DNA of 64,000 nucleotides from UBA11591 sp040220895 (GTDB taxonomy: Bacteria > Bacteroidota > Bacteroidia > Flavobacteriales_E > Vicingaceae): contig JAVJVY010000016.1 in NCBI GenBank assembly GCA_040220895.1, positions 124,001 to 188,000 of the forward strand. The letters run 5' to 3'. The notes under the pieces are model-generated. The model worked only from the letters and a program-made list of their open reading frames with translations, searched no databases and was not told where the DNA came from. The position numbers and the translations under genes were made by a program. Positions within the stretch are counted from its first letter, which is position 1. Every line of letters starts with the position of its first letter. This document shows, piece by piece, positions 34,383 to 43,101 of the stretch.

Positions 34383-35363
34383 TTATAACCACTTCACTGT
34401 CCGGTATTTTCGAATCTTGACCGGAGGTGTGATTTTGTAGCAATAATTGATCATTAATTCGAACGATCCGCTATTGTACTCATTGAAATTACTGAGGGCG
34501 GAAACATCATATGCAACACCAATTTTTAATCCTTCCCAACCCGGAGCAACGGCTCCAAAATCCATTCCACCAAGAATACTGATTGACCTGTCAACGCGAT
34601 AAGAAGGTCCTACCCAGAAAAAATTGTTGATTAGCAAATTAATGTTGTAGTCCAAGGTCCACTCCACTACGTCATATTTAAAATAAACAGAGTGTTGAAG
34701 TTGCAGAGGTGTAACGGTGTTGAATGGCCTGAATTTGTTACCGGCATGAAAATAATAGGTTCTGTATCGAGGATAATCAAAATTCCATGTGGTCCCGGTG
34801 TGTGGAAAACTGGGTTCATTTAAGTGTGCGACACTGAAGCCGGCATAATAATCATCGCCATTGTACCAGTAAAGACCTAAACCCAGATCGATCAGACTTG
34901 AAGAGGTGCCTCCTGGAATGCTCGGGTCAATATCAGGATGGTCATTGGCAACCCAATTATCTTTCCATGTCTGCTGCACATAACCCACATCCAGACCCAG
35001 ACTGAAAAAGCCAGGAGCGAAATTGAACGCCCTTCTGTAAGCGTATGCGAGATTTATATCGAGTTCTCCTACATTTCCCAATTCGTCGTACATGACATTC
35101 AGACCAACTCCGTTATCCTGAAGACGGAGTGTGGGAACGCTAAAATTTGAGTGCACGCTGAAAACCGTGGTTGAAGGCGAGCCCTCAAAACCAACCCACT
35201 GTTGCCTGTTTATCAAGGTACCGCATATAGCACCCCTGCTACCGGCAAAGGCAGGATTGATCTTCAGACGATTGAACATATTCTGAGTGATCTGTGGATC
35301 CTGCTGAGCCACCGACAATTGGGCAAAAAGAATTACAGCAAGCAAAATTGCTATCCTCTTCAT
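34383..35363 (-). CDS. PorP/SprF family outer-membrane protein
   Basis: This protein is 326 residues from ATG 35363; the frame runs further upstream, but this start opens directly with a signal peptide ending LSVAQ. The N-terminal QDPQITQNMFNRLKINPAFAGSRG and the repeated amphipathic strands mark the PorP/SprF family of 14-stranded barrels. Members assist secretion or surface anchoring of T9SS substrates, SprF acting for SprB. It is directly upstream of gldK with a 95-base gap and may be co-transcribed. Whether it serves the giant protein at 5.9-14.6 kb is not shown. Confidence 0.9.
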   Translation of the reverse strand: MKRIAILLAVILFAQLSVAQQDPQITQNMFNRLKINPAFAGSRGAICGTLINRQQWVGFEGSPSTTVFSVHSNFSVPTLRLQDNGVGLNVMYDELGNVGELDINLAYAYRRAFNFAPGFFSLGLDVGYVQQTWKDNWVANDHPDIDPSIPGGTSSSLIDLGLGLYWYNGDDYYAGFSVAHLNEPSFPHTGTTWNFDYPRYRTYYFHAGNKFRPFNTVTPLQLQHSVYFKYDVVEWTLDYNINLLINNFFWVGPSYRVDRSISILGGMDFGAVAPGWEGLKIGVAYDVSALSNFNEYNSGSFELMINYCYKITPPVKIRKYRTVKWL

Positions 35364-35494
35364 AGTGAACCTAAATGTACTTAATATTCCTTTTGAAAAT
35401 AATGAGCTGGGCGCTAAAATAGTTAAAAAAACTGTGCGCACAAATAATTTTGGAAGCCTTGCCTTTCAGTCTAAATGCACTCATTTAACTGCGA

Positions 35495-36664
35495 TTAGAG
35501 AAGTTTTTTGTACATGTGAATCCAGCGATCAGGAATTTCATTTTCCATCGCTTTTTCGTAATCCTCGTAGTTGCAAGGCGCTAGCAAATGCCTTTCGTAT
35601 TTTAATTGAATATCACTTGGGTAAGGAATTTCCATCCACCACCTTCCGCTTTTGGGACTTTTATAAAAGACAATGTGATGTTCCGGATGACCAATGGTTA
35701 CATTGAATTTAAAGTATTCTTCCTTGTTGCATTTTGGAAAGTCTCCTTTTCTGTTGTAGAAACCGTCGATAAAATACCAGAGCATTTGTGCTGCCAGATC
35801 AGCCGTTTGTCCTGAATCATCCAAACTTGTATTGCATTCGTAAATCCCGAACGAAGTCAATTTATCACTCATTCCGGCATACCTGCTCAGCTGGCAGATT
35901 TCTTCGCCGTAAAATCCGTTAGGGCTAGCCGCCTTATTACCCGGAGCATCTGGCCGTCGAACAGACGAAATATCAATGGACACCATGTCCGCATTCCTTA
36001 TAATGGGTTCGGTGTGAGCGATTTTGGCACGGGCATTCCCCAGTCGAATGCGATCGAAATTCAGCTTTTCAAGCAGGTTTATTTCATCAATTCCAACAAG
36101 ATAACTCTGGAATCCGATATTGCTGAAATTGAAAAGGTAGTTTGGTTGTTTGAGCAAGATCTTACTGAGATAATTGCCCGAATTCACTTCTTCTTCACCC
36201 AATCCAATATTAAATGCACTGTCGATGCTAACAAGATTCACAACTACTTCCAGTGATTCATAAGCAAGAAAATTGGCGTACGCCAGGTCATTACTTCCTC
36301 CGATAATGATAGGAACGATCTGGCGAACCATCAATTCGTTAACCACAGAAGACAATGCCAAGTAAGTATCTTGCAAGGTGTGACCAGGCTTAAGGTTTCC
36401 CAGATCCACCATGCGCATTTGATTGTGTTCGAAAAGCTTGTAAAACGATTCTCGAATATCATTTACCGATTCCGCACTTCCCTTGTTTTCAAGCGTTCCC
36501 CTGTCTTCAGGAACTCCAATAAGAGCCAAATCGACTTTAAGGGTTTCATCGGTGAAAAATTGGCCGGAAGGAATGATGTTAAAACCAATCTGGTTTTGAT
36601 CAGCTTGCTTTATGCCTTTAACAATAGACTCAGGGACGGGATCAAAGTATTCCTTGAATTCCAT
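35495..36664 (-). CDS. Arginase/formimidoylglutamase-like protein with altered metal site
   Basis: This 389-residue protein of the ureohydrolase fold is often annotated formimidoylglutamase in Bacteroidota. The key motifs are degenerate: GGSND replaces GGDHS, IDSAFNIG replaces the IDAHxDxR-type motif, and SIDISSVRRPDAPG replaces SIDIDxLDP. Several Mn ligands (His and Asp) are therefore missing, and normal amidinohydrolase activity is doubtful. The block NKAASPNGFYGEEICQLSRYAG is strongly family-like. It lies 3 bases downstream of topA, so it is translated from the same mRNA, and precedes the porP-gld genes. Its true role is unknown. Confidence 0.82.
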   Translation of the reverse strand: MEFKEYFDPVPESIVKGIKQADQNQIGFNIIPSGQFFTDETLKVDLALIGVPEDRGTLENKGSAESVNDIRESFYKLFEHNQMRMVDLGNLKPGHTLQDTYLALSSVVNELMVRQIVPIIIGGSNDLAYANFLAYESLEVVVNLVSIDSAFNIGLGEEEVNSGNYLSKILLKQPNYLFNFSNIGFQSYLVGIDEINLLEKLNFDRIRLGNARAKIAHTEPIIRNADMVSIDISSVRRPDAPGNKAASPNGFYGEEICQLSRYAGMSDKLTSFGIYECNTSLDDSGQTADLAAQMLWYFIDGFYNRKGDFPKCNKEEYFKFNVTIGHPEHHIVFYKSPKSGRWWMEIPYPSDIQLKYERHLLAPCNYEDYEKAMENEIPDRWIHMYKKLL

Positions 36665-36667
36665 TAA

Positions 36668-38950
36668 TTATTTTTTCTGGTCAATAATTGCCTTGCAATC
36701 CTCGAGTGACAGTTTTTTTGGATCTGTTCCTTTTGGGATGCGAAAATTCTTCTTCCCAAACTTAATATAAGGACCGTATCTTCCATTCAAAACCTGAATG
36801 TTTTCATCACCAAAATCGGCGATGAATTTTTCCTTTTCACTCTTTAGTCTGGCCTCTATGAGTTCTATCGCTTTTTCAAGGCTGATCGAAAATACCGATT
36901 CTTCCGAATCTTTTGGAATGGAAGCAAAGGTCTTTTCGTATTTAACATATGGTCCAAACCGGCCGATGGAGGCAGAAATCTCTTGATCATTATGCTTGCC
37001 AATGATCCGTGGAAGTTTGAAAAGCTCGAGGGCTTCTTCCAGAGTTAGTGTCTCAATGCTTTGTGTAGTCAGCAGTGATGCGTATTTAGGCTTTTCTTCA
37101 TCATCAGGAGAACCAATTTGAGCAAGGGGTCCGAAACGACCCAGGCGCACAATGACCTGCCGACCGGATACCGGGTCCTTTCCGAGTAGTCTTTCGCCAC
37201 TGGCCCTCTCTGCTGTGTCAAGGGTAGACTCTACGTTTTTATGAAATGGTGAATAAAATTTTGCGATCATTTCATTCCAATCTTGTTTGCCATCAGCAAT
37301 GGAGTCAAATTGTTCCTCGATCTTCGCGGTGAAGTCATAACTTAGTATTTTGTCGAAGTGCTCTGTTAGGAATTCAGTCACCACCATGCCAATATCTGTT
37401 GGAAAAAGCTTGTTCTTTTCGAATCCGTGATTTTCTTGTTTGACAACCTCTTTTATTTGGCTATTCTTGAGCGTTACCTCGACGTAGTCCCGTTTATTAC
37501 CGTCGCGATTTTCCTTGACCACGTAACCTCTGCGCTGAATGGTTGAAATTGTCGGGGCATAAGTAGAAGGTCGTCCAATGCCCAATTCTTCCAGTTTTTT
37601 AACCAAGCTGGCCTCTGTATACCTTGCGGGGTGTTGGGTGAATTTTTGGATTGCAGTAGCATGGTCAAGATTCAATTTTTCTCCCACTTTCACCGCCGGT
37701 AACAAGCCGTCTTCTTCTTCCTGATCTTCCTGGTCGGTGCCTTCTAAATAAACCTTAAGAAAACCATCGAACTTCAAAACTTCACCCTTGGCCTGGAATC
37801 GCTCTTTACTCGAATCGCCCTCGATCTCAATGGTGGTTCTTTCCAGCTTTGCTTCAGACATTTGGGAAGCAATTGTTCTTTTCCATATCAGGTCGTACAG
37901 TTTTTGTTCCTGACTGCTTCCTTCAACACTTTTGGTTCCCATGTAAGTGGGGCGAATTGCTTCATGAGCTTCCTGGGCTCCTTTGGTTTTGGTTGAAAAA
38001 TTTCGGGACTTGCTGTATTCACTTCCGTAGTTCTTGGTGATCTCGTCCTTCGAAGCATTCACGGCCAGGGAAGATAAATTAACGGAATCCGTTCTCATGT
38101 AAGTAATGTTTCCAGCCTCGTAAAGTTTCTGGGCGACACTCATAGTTTGTGAAACACTGAAACCCAGTTTACGGCTGGCCTCTTGTTGAAGGGTAGATGT
38201 AGTGAAGGGGGCGGCCGGGGACTTCGTGGCAGGTTTTTTATCAACCTTGGCAACACTAAAGCTGTCTTTAGCCAAATTTTTCATGATATCATGAACTTTG
38301 CTGAGCTCTGAATGGCGCTGTACGAGATCAGCTTTGATCGCCTGTCCGGGCAAAGTCATGAACAAACCAGTTAATCGATAATTTGAAGAATATTCAAAAT
38401 TTCTGATTTCCTTTTCTCTTTCGGCAATTAACCTCACAGCTACAGACTGCACCCGACCTGCAGATAGATTTGGCTTAACCTTTTTCCATAATACCGGCGA
38501 AACTTCATAACCTACCAGTCTGTCAATCACCCGACGGGCTTGTTGGGCATTGACCAGGTTTAGGTCTATTGTTCGTGGGTTTTGAACGGCCGATTCGATG
38601 GCATTTTTCGTGATCTCATGAAAAACGATCCGCTTCAATTTTTTTTCGTCCACATTCAATACTTCGGATAAATGCCAAGAAATGGCCTCTCCTTCGCGGT
38701 CCTCGTCAGAAGCAAGCCAAACCAGATCGGCTTCTTTGGCAAGTTTTTTTAATTCCTGAACAACTTTTTTCTTGTCAGTTGGAATTTCATAGTTTGGCTT
38801 GAAACCATTCTCAATGTCAATAGACAGGTTCTTACCTGCCAGATCACGGATATGGCCGAAGCAGGACTTGACGGTATAATCTTTTCCTAAGAATTTTTCA
38901 ATGGTCTTGGCCTTTGCAGGCGACTCAACAATGACTAGGTTTTTTGACAT
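36668..38950 (-). CDS. topA: DNA topoisomerase I (type IA)
   Basis: This 760-residue enzyme relaxes negative supercoils through a 5'-phosphotyrosine. The Toprim domain begins LVIVESPAKAKTIEKFLG and contains the acidic DEDREGEAISWHL motif. The catalytic tyrosine is in NITYMRTDSVNLS (about residue 285). The C-terminus lacks cysteine zinc ribbons and carries glycine-rich repeats (GRFGPYVKY, GRYGPYIKF) of the Toprim C-terminal repeat type, as usual in Bacteroidota. The gene is transcribed divergently from miaB over a 193-base gap rich in inverted repeats. Confidence 0.96.
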   Translation of the reverse strand: MSKNLVIVESPAKAKTIEKFLGKDYTVKSCFGHIRDLAGKNLSIDIENGFKPNYEIPTDKKKVVQELKKLAKEADLVWLASDEDREGEAISWHLSEVLNVDEKKLKRIVFHEITKNAIESAVQNPRTIDLNLVNAQQARRVIDRLVGYEVSPVLWKKVKPNLSAGRVQSVAVRLIAEREKEIRNFEYSSNYRLTGLFMTLPGQAIKADLVQRHSELSKVHDIMKNLAKDSFSVAKVDKKPATKSPAAPFTTSTLQQEASRKLGFSVSQTMSVAQKLYEAGNITYMRTDSVNLSSLAVNASKDEITKNYGSEYSKSRNFSTKTKGAQEAHEAIRPTYMGTKSVEGSSQEQKLYDLIWKRTIASQMSEAKLERTTIEIEGDSSKERFQAKGEVLKFDGFLKVYLEGTDQEDQEEEDGLLPAVKVGEKLNLDHATAIQKFTQHPARYTEASLVKKLEELGIGRPSTYAPTISTIQRRGYVVKENRDGNKRDYVEVTLKNSQIKEVVKQENHGFEKNKLFPTDIGMVVTEFLTEHFDKILSYDFTAKIEEQFDSIADGKQDWNEMIAKFYSPFHKNVESTLDTAERASGERLLGKDPVSGRQVIVRLGRFGPLAQIGSPDDEEKPKYASLLTTQSIETLTLEEALELFKLPRIIGKHNDQEISASIGRFGPYVKYEKTFASIPKDSEESVFSISLEKAIELIEARLKSEKEKFIADFGDENIQVLNGRYGPYIKFGKKNFRIPKGTDPKKLSLEDCKAIIDQKK

Positions 38951-39004
38951 GACAGCTAGTTCTTACTTAGTGATTTGTGGTGCAAATAAACTGAAATATA
39001 CGTT

Positions 39005-39038
39005 AGGTGTGCAGCCGTCATTTTGTCCAGGCGCACCT
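39005..39038. repeat. Inverted repeat between topA and miaB
   Basis: AGGTGTGC (39005-39012) and GCGCACCT (39031-39038) pair over 8 bases with one G-T position across an 18-base loop. The last base of the second arm is the first base of the AT palindrome at 39038. It may be a hairpin in the 5' leader of miaB or a protein site. Confidence 0.35.
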
Positions 39039-39060
39039 TATATTATAGTATATAATATAA
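39038..39060. repeat. Perfect AT palindrome between topA and miaB
   Basis: TTATATTATA (39038-39047) and TATAATATAA (39051-39060) are perfect inverted arms around the 3-base centre GTA. It is entirely A/T apart from one G, sits in the middle of the divergent topA-miaB gap, and could be an operator or a melting-prone promoter region. Low sequence complexity means chance is possible. Confidence 0.4.
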
Positions 39061-39083
39061 TTCACCGATAATTTCACCTTGCA

Positions 39084-39121
39084 TGACATTTTGTCACGGG
39101 CTCTTTTTTTATGTAATTTCG
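39084..39121 (+). promoter_or_regulatory. Predicted miaB operon promoter with an overlapping dyad
   Basis: TTG at 39091-39093 is followed after 20 bases by TAATTTCG at 39114-39121, a one-mismatch form of the Bacteroidota -33/-7 pair (TTG-N19-21-TAnnTTTG). The dyad TGACA-TTT-TGTCA (39084-39096) overlaps the -33 TTG, a good position for a repressor. The miaB ATG is 22 bases past the -7 box. Confidence 0.45.
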
Positions 39122-39143
39122 CCCTTCGCTTGTGAACAACGCC

Positions 39144-40583
39144 ATGGAAAAACTTATTGATGAAAGCAGACAAGGAGAAGTCCTTGTTTTGGAGAATACC
39201 GAGGGTGTAAATAAATCCAAAAAAGTTTACATCGAGAGCTATGGTTGTCAGATGAACTTTTCAGATAGTGAAATTGTGGCATCAATTTTATCCGGCGTGG
39301 GGTATGAAACAACTCGCAATATTGAAGACGCCAATGCCATTTTTTTAAATACTTGCTCAATCAGGGATAAAGCTGAGCGAACAGTCCGGCAGCGAATATC
39401 AACACTCAGAAAGCAAAAGGAAAGGGACAGCGATCTGGTCATCGGTGTTCTTGGCTGTATGGCCGAGCGCATGAAACACCAATTGTTGGAAGAAGAAAAG
39501 TTGGTTGACATCGTAGTAGGCCCTGATGCTTACAGAGATCTCCCTAACCTTATGGAGATTGCCGAAGATGGAAGGAAAGCGGTCAACGTGATATTATCAA
39601 AAGAAGAAACTTACGCAGACATCACTCCCGTGCGTTTAGACAGTAATGGGGTAAACGCCTTCGTTTCCATTATGAGGGGTTGTGATAACATGTGTACCTT
39701 CTGCGTGGTTCCTTTTACCAGAGGAAGAGAGCGAAGCCGGGACCCTGAGACTATCGTAACCGAGGCCAGGAGCTTATTTGACCAAGGTTATCGAGAAATC
39801 ACTTTGCTAGGGCAAAATGTTGATTCCTACTTGTGGTATGGGGGTGGACTGAAGAAAGCTTTTTCAAATCTGAGTGAGGAAGAAAAGAAGAACAGCATGA
39901 ATTTTGCGCAATTGCTCAGAAATGTGGCCGAAATTGATTCCGGTCTTCGGATCAGATTTTCTACCTCCCATCCCAAAGACATGACTGATGAGGTATTAGA
40001 GGTAATGGCCGCTTACGATAATATATGTGATTACATCCATTTACCTTTTCAATCGGGAAACAGTGATGTTCTTGAGCGAATGAACCGGGGTTACTCCAGA
40101 GAGTGGTACCTGGACCGAATATCCGCTATTCGCCGCATTTTACCGGAATGCGCCATTTCGGCTGATGTTATTACGGGTTTTTGTGGCGAGACTGAAGCAG
40201 AACACGAGGAGACACTTAGTTTGATGAGAGAAGTGAAATTCTCCTTTTCTTATATGTTTAAATACAGTGAGCGACCAAAGACCTTGGCGCAAAGAAAATT
40301 CATCGATGACATATCAGAAGAAATTAAACAGCATCGTTTGGCTCAGATCATTGATCTTCAAATGACGCACTCTGCTGAAAGAAGCAGGGAATTTTTAGAT
40401 AAAACATGCGAGGTGTTGGTAGAAGGAACATCAAAAAAAGATAAAAACTTTCTCAGTGGACGCAATTCACAAAACACAACCGTTGTTTTTCCTAAGGAAG
40501 ACTATAAGCCCGGTGATTATGTTATGGTTCACATTGAAAACTGCACGGCTACTACCCTAATCGGAAAGGCAATTCGGAAATAA
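39144..40583 (+). CDS. miaB: tRNA-2-methylthio-N6-dimethylallyladenosine synthase
   Basis: This radical-SAM methylthiotransferase is 479 residues from ATG 39144 (a GTG at 39132 is also in frame). It adds the methylthio group to i6A37 of tRNAs reading UNN codons. The N-terminal cluster cysteines lie in ESYGCQMNFSDSE, NTCSIRDKAE and LGCMAE. The radical-SAM CxxxCxxC motif is RGCDNMCTFCVVPF, followed by TRGRERSR. A TRAM domain forms the C-terminus. It is first of a collinear series with the sigma-54 activator, lptE, a TPR-like gene and secG. Confidence 0.95.
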   Translation: MEKLIDESRQGEVLVLENTEGVNKSKKVYIESYGCQMNFSDSEIVASILSGVGYETTRNIEDANAIFLNTCSIRDKAERTVRQRISTLRKQKERDSDLVIGVLGCMAERMKHQLLEEEKLVDIVVGPDAYRDLPNLMEIAEDGRKAVNVILSKEETYADITPVRLDSNGVNAFVSIMRGCDNMCTFCVVPFTRGRERSRDPETIVTEARSLFDQGYREITLLGQNVDSYLWYGGGLKKAFSNLSEEEKKNSMNFAQLLRNVAEIDSGLRIRFSTSHPKDMTDEVLEVMAAYDNICDYIHLPFQSGNSDVLERMNRGYSREWYLDRISAIRRILPECAISADVITGFCGETEAEHEETLSLMREVKFSFSYMFKYSERPKTLAQRKFIDDISEEIKQHRLAQIIDLQMTHSAERSREFLDKTCEVLVEGTSKKDKNFLSGRNSQNTTVVFPKEDYKPGDYVMVHIENCTATTLIGKAIRK

Positions 40584-40591
40584 CATAGTTT

Positions 40592-41812
40592 ATGACCCTT
40601 CAACAGATAAAACAACGATTTGGTATTATTGGTTCTTCGCCGGCACTTGAAAGAGCCATTGATGTTGCAGTTCAAGTTGCAAATACGGACCTTTCCGTAT
40701 TGATTACCGGAGAGAGTGGCACAGGAAAAGAAGTTTTCCCACAGATTATCCACCAGTTGAGTTCGCGAAAACATGCAAAGTATATCGCCGTGAATTGTGG
40801 TGCCATTCCCGAGGGCACAATGGATTCTGAACTTTTTGGGCATGAAAAAGGCTCATTTACAGGGGCACATGAGGGACGAAAGGGCTATTTTGAAGTAGCC
40901 GACGGTGGGACAATATTTCTGGACGAAGTAGCAGAAATGCCTTTGCAAACTCAAGTGCGACTGCTTCGGGTATTGGAATCGGGTGAATTTTTAAGGGTTG
41001 GTTCCTCCAAGTCCATTAAAACGGATGTTCGCATAGTAGCCGCCACCAACATCGATATACCTGTTGCAATAGAAAAAGGAAAATTTCGAGAAGACCTGTA
41101 TTACCGACTAAATACGGTGCCAATTCAGGTTCCACCACTTAGAAACCGGAAGGGAGATATTCATTTAATATTTAGAAAGTTTGCCGCAGATTTTGCCGAA
41201 AAGTACCGCATGCCTGTAGTGCGCTTGTCAGAAGAGGCTCAAGTGCTTCTTGAAAACTACCGATGGCCCGGCAATGTTAGGCAGCTAAAAAATGTGACTG
41301 AGCAGATCTCAGTTATTGAATCTGAAAAGCAAATTGGAAAAGAAGTACTGACTCATTACCTGCCCGATATCAGTAAGACCCAGCTGCCCGTACTTTATCA
41401 CGGTCAGGAGGAGTCCGGTTTATCGGAAAGGGAGATCCTTTACAAGATTTTGTTCGACCTGAAAAAAGATGTCAACGAACTCAAGAAAATGGTATTTGAT
41501 GGCGGATTTTCAGAAAAAGAAGACACCGATTATTCGCATACCAACTTGCCAATGATTCCAGACCATAAGAATTTGCCAGTTATGATGGATAAATCGGACG
41601 TGCTTCGGAATAATCATGGTGGAAATGACAAAGAAGAGATAGACGAGTCGAGTGTGGTCATGGAAGAAAACCTTTCGCTGGCGGAGACAGAAAAGAATTT
41701 GATTAAAAAGGCGTTGAACAAACATAGCGGTAAGCGAAAAAAAGCCGCCAGAGAATTGGGAATTTCGGAGCGAACTCTATACCGTAAGATCAAGGAATAT
41801 GACCTTGCATAG
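40592..41812 (+). CDS. Sigma-54-dependent transcriptional activator lacking a receiver domain
   Basis: This 406-residue AAA+ enhancer-binding protein has Walker A GESGTGKE (about residue 46), a sigma-54 contact loop GSFTGA (a Ser form of GAFTGA, about residue 88), Walker B GGTIFLDEVAEMP and the sensor RIVAATN. The C-terminal Fis-type helix-turn-helix is KKAARELGISERTLYRKIKEY. Only about 15 residues precede the AAA+ domain, so there is no receiver, GAF or PAS domain. Control must come from level, partner binding or the about 130-residue linker (residues 245-375). It starts 8 bases after miaB and overlaps lptE by 14 bases. Confidence 0.92.
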   Translation: MTLQQIKQRFGIIGSSPALERAIDVAVQVANTDLSVLITGESGTGKEVFPQIIHQLSSRKHAKYIAVNCGAIPEGTMDSELFGHEKGSFTGAHEGRKGYFEVADGGTIFLDEVAEMPLQTQVRLLRVLESGEFLRVGSSKSIKTDVRIVAATNIDIPVAIEKGKFREDLYYRLNTVPIQVPPLRNRKGDIHLIFRKFAADFAEKYRMPVVRLSEEAQVLLENYRWPGNVRQLKNVTEQISVIESEKQIGKEVLTHYLPDISKTQLPVLYHGQEESGLSEREILYKILFDLKKDVNELKKMVFDGGFSEKEDTDYSHTNLPMIPDHKNLPVMMDKSDVLRNNHGGNDKEEIDESSVVMEENLSLAETEKNLIKKALNKHSGKRKKAARELGISERTLYRKIKEYDLA

Positions 41813-42314
41813 ATATTCTGTTCTGAGCGCAATGTTTTTATTGGCGTTTTTTTTGCCAGTAAATTCTTGCCGTTATTCTTTCACGGGCGCTTCTATTTCT
41901 CCCGAGGTAAAGACCATTTCGGTAGACTTTTTTAAATCGTATGCTCCAATTGCTCCACCTATTCTGGAGCAAACTTTTACAGAGGCGCTGAAAGAAATAT
42001 TTGTTTCCCAAACTAATCTCAGGTTAGTGGAGAGCGGAGGAGATCTCCACTTTGAAGGCAGAATTACCGGTTATCAAACAGCTCCAATTGCCGTTAGCAC
42101 AAATCAAACGGCCAGCCAGGAACGTTTAACCATTACGGTTCGTGTTAAGTTTACAAACGAAAAAGAACCGAAGAATGATTTTGACCGAGCTTTTAGTCGA
42201 TTTCAGGATTACGACGCCACTCAAAACATTCAATCTATTGAGAATGATCTAATATTGGACATTAATCAACAGCTGGTGCAAAACATTTTTGATGCTGCTG
42301 TGAGTAATTGGTAA
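41799..42314 (+). CDS. lptE: LPS-assembly lipoprotein LptE (Bacteroidota type)
   Basis: This 171-residue lipoprotein has a hydrophobic signal ending in the lipobox PVNSC (Cys about residue 24), followed by the family start YSFTGASISPEVKTISVDFF. LptE plugs the LptD barrel and helps insert LPS into the outer leaflet. The start at 41799 overlaps the sigma-54 gene by 14 bases; a second ATG at 41832 would remove the overlap and still leave a usable signal peptide. The stop TAA shares its last A with the next gene's ATG. Confidence 0.88.
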   Translation: MTLHRYSVLSAMFLLAFFLPVNSCRYSFTGASISPEVKTISVDFFKSYAPIAPPILEQTFTEALKEIFVSQTNLRLVESGGDLHFEGRITGYQTAPIAVSTNQTASQERLTITVRVKFTNEKEPKNDFDRAFSRFQDYDATQNIQSIENDLILDINQQLVQNIFDAAVSNW

Positions 42315-43093
42315 TGACGAAAGCTGAATTTACATCGTTGGTTTTGAATCCTGCCGGACTTGTTGACGCTGACTTAAGCGGTATAGAAGCAGTCGTAGAG
42401 GAATTTCCATATTGTCAATTGGCCCATTTGCTGTTGGCTGGGAAACTTAAGTCAGAAAACAGCATGCTCCTGGAGAAGCAACTCAATCTGACTGCGGCCT
42501 ATGCACCTTCGCGAAAAGTTCTTTTTAACCTATTGAACGATACCAATATTGTACTTGAAGAAAGCCCTCAACCAGTCGAATCAAATGAACCTGCAGTTGA
42601 TACCGTGTCATCGGAATCTCCTATGGCCGATGTGAAAGTGAAGCCTGCCAATGATGAACTCGAGGAACTGATTAAAAAGGAGATATCCCATCCTTATGTG
42701 TTAGATGTACCCGATGTTGAAGCGCCAGTTAAAGTTCCGGTTGAAAAGACAACTGAAATAATTAAAGACAAAAAGGCATTTGGAGATTGGATACGCTTTT
42801 TTGAAGGTGAAAATGCAAGAGAAATTGAAGATAAGAATGCCCTGGTTGAGCGCTTCATCGAAAAAGCCCCGAGAATCACACCTGTTAAACAGATGGACGT
42901 GCCCCACGAAAATTTGGCCAGATCAAGTTCGGATGATCTGCCAGATGAATTGATCACGGAAACGCTTGCCAGAATTCACCTTGAACAAGGAAATCGCATG
43001 AAGGCCATGGAAATATATGAACGTCTGAAGTTGAAATATCCGGAAAAAAGCCCTTATTTTGCCGCCCAAATTGAATTCATTAAGAACAAATAA
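42314..43093 (+). CDS. Conserved TPR-like protein of unknown function
   Basis: This protein is 259 residues from ATG 42314, whose A is the last base of the lptE stop (TAATG). The N-terminal half is helical (VEEFPYCQLAHLLLAGKLK), the middle is acidic and proline-rich, and the end carries a TPR-like pair of helices (ETLARIHLEQGNRMKAMEIYERLKLKYPE, in part). No signal peptide or membrane helix is seen. Coupling to lptE and secG suggests a role in envelope biogenesis, but that is context only. Confidence 0.8.
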   Translation: MTKAEFTSLVLNPAGLVDADLSGIEAVVEEFPYCQLAHLLLAGKLKSENSMLLEKQLNLTAAYAPSRKVLFNLLNDTNIVLEESPQPVESNEPAVDTVSSESPMADVKVKPANDELEELIKKEISHPYVLDVPDVEAPVKVPVEKTTEIIKDKKAFGDWIRFFEGENAREIEDKNALVERFIEKAPRITPVKQMDVPHENLARSSSDDLPDELITETLARIHLEQGNRMKAMEIYERLKLKYPEKSPYFAAQIEFIKNK

Positions 43094-43101
43094 CTAAACT
43101 C

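Noticed and set aside
38954..38961. AGCTAGTT upstream of topA, resembling part of the shared 15-mer
   Set aside because: Only 8 bases match, which is expected by chance in 64 kb, and it lies in a different position relative to the start.
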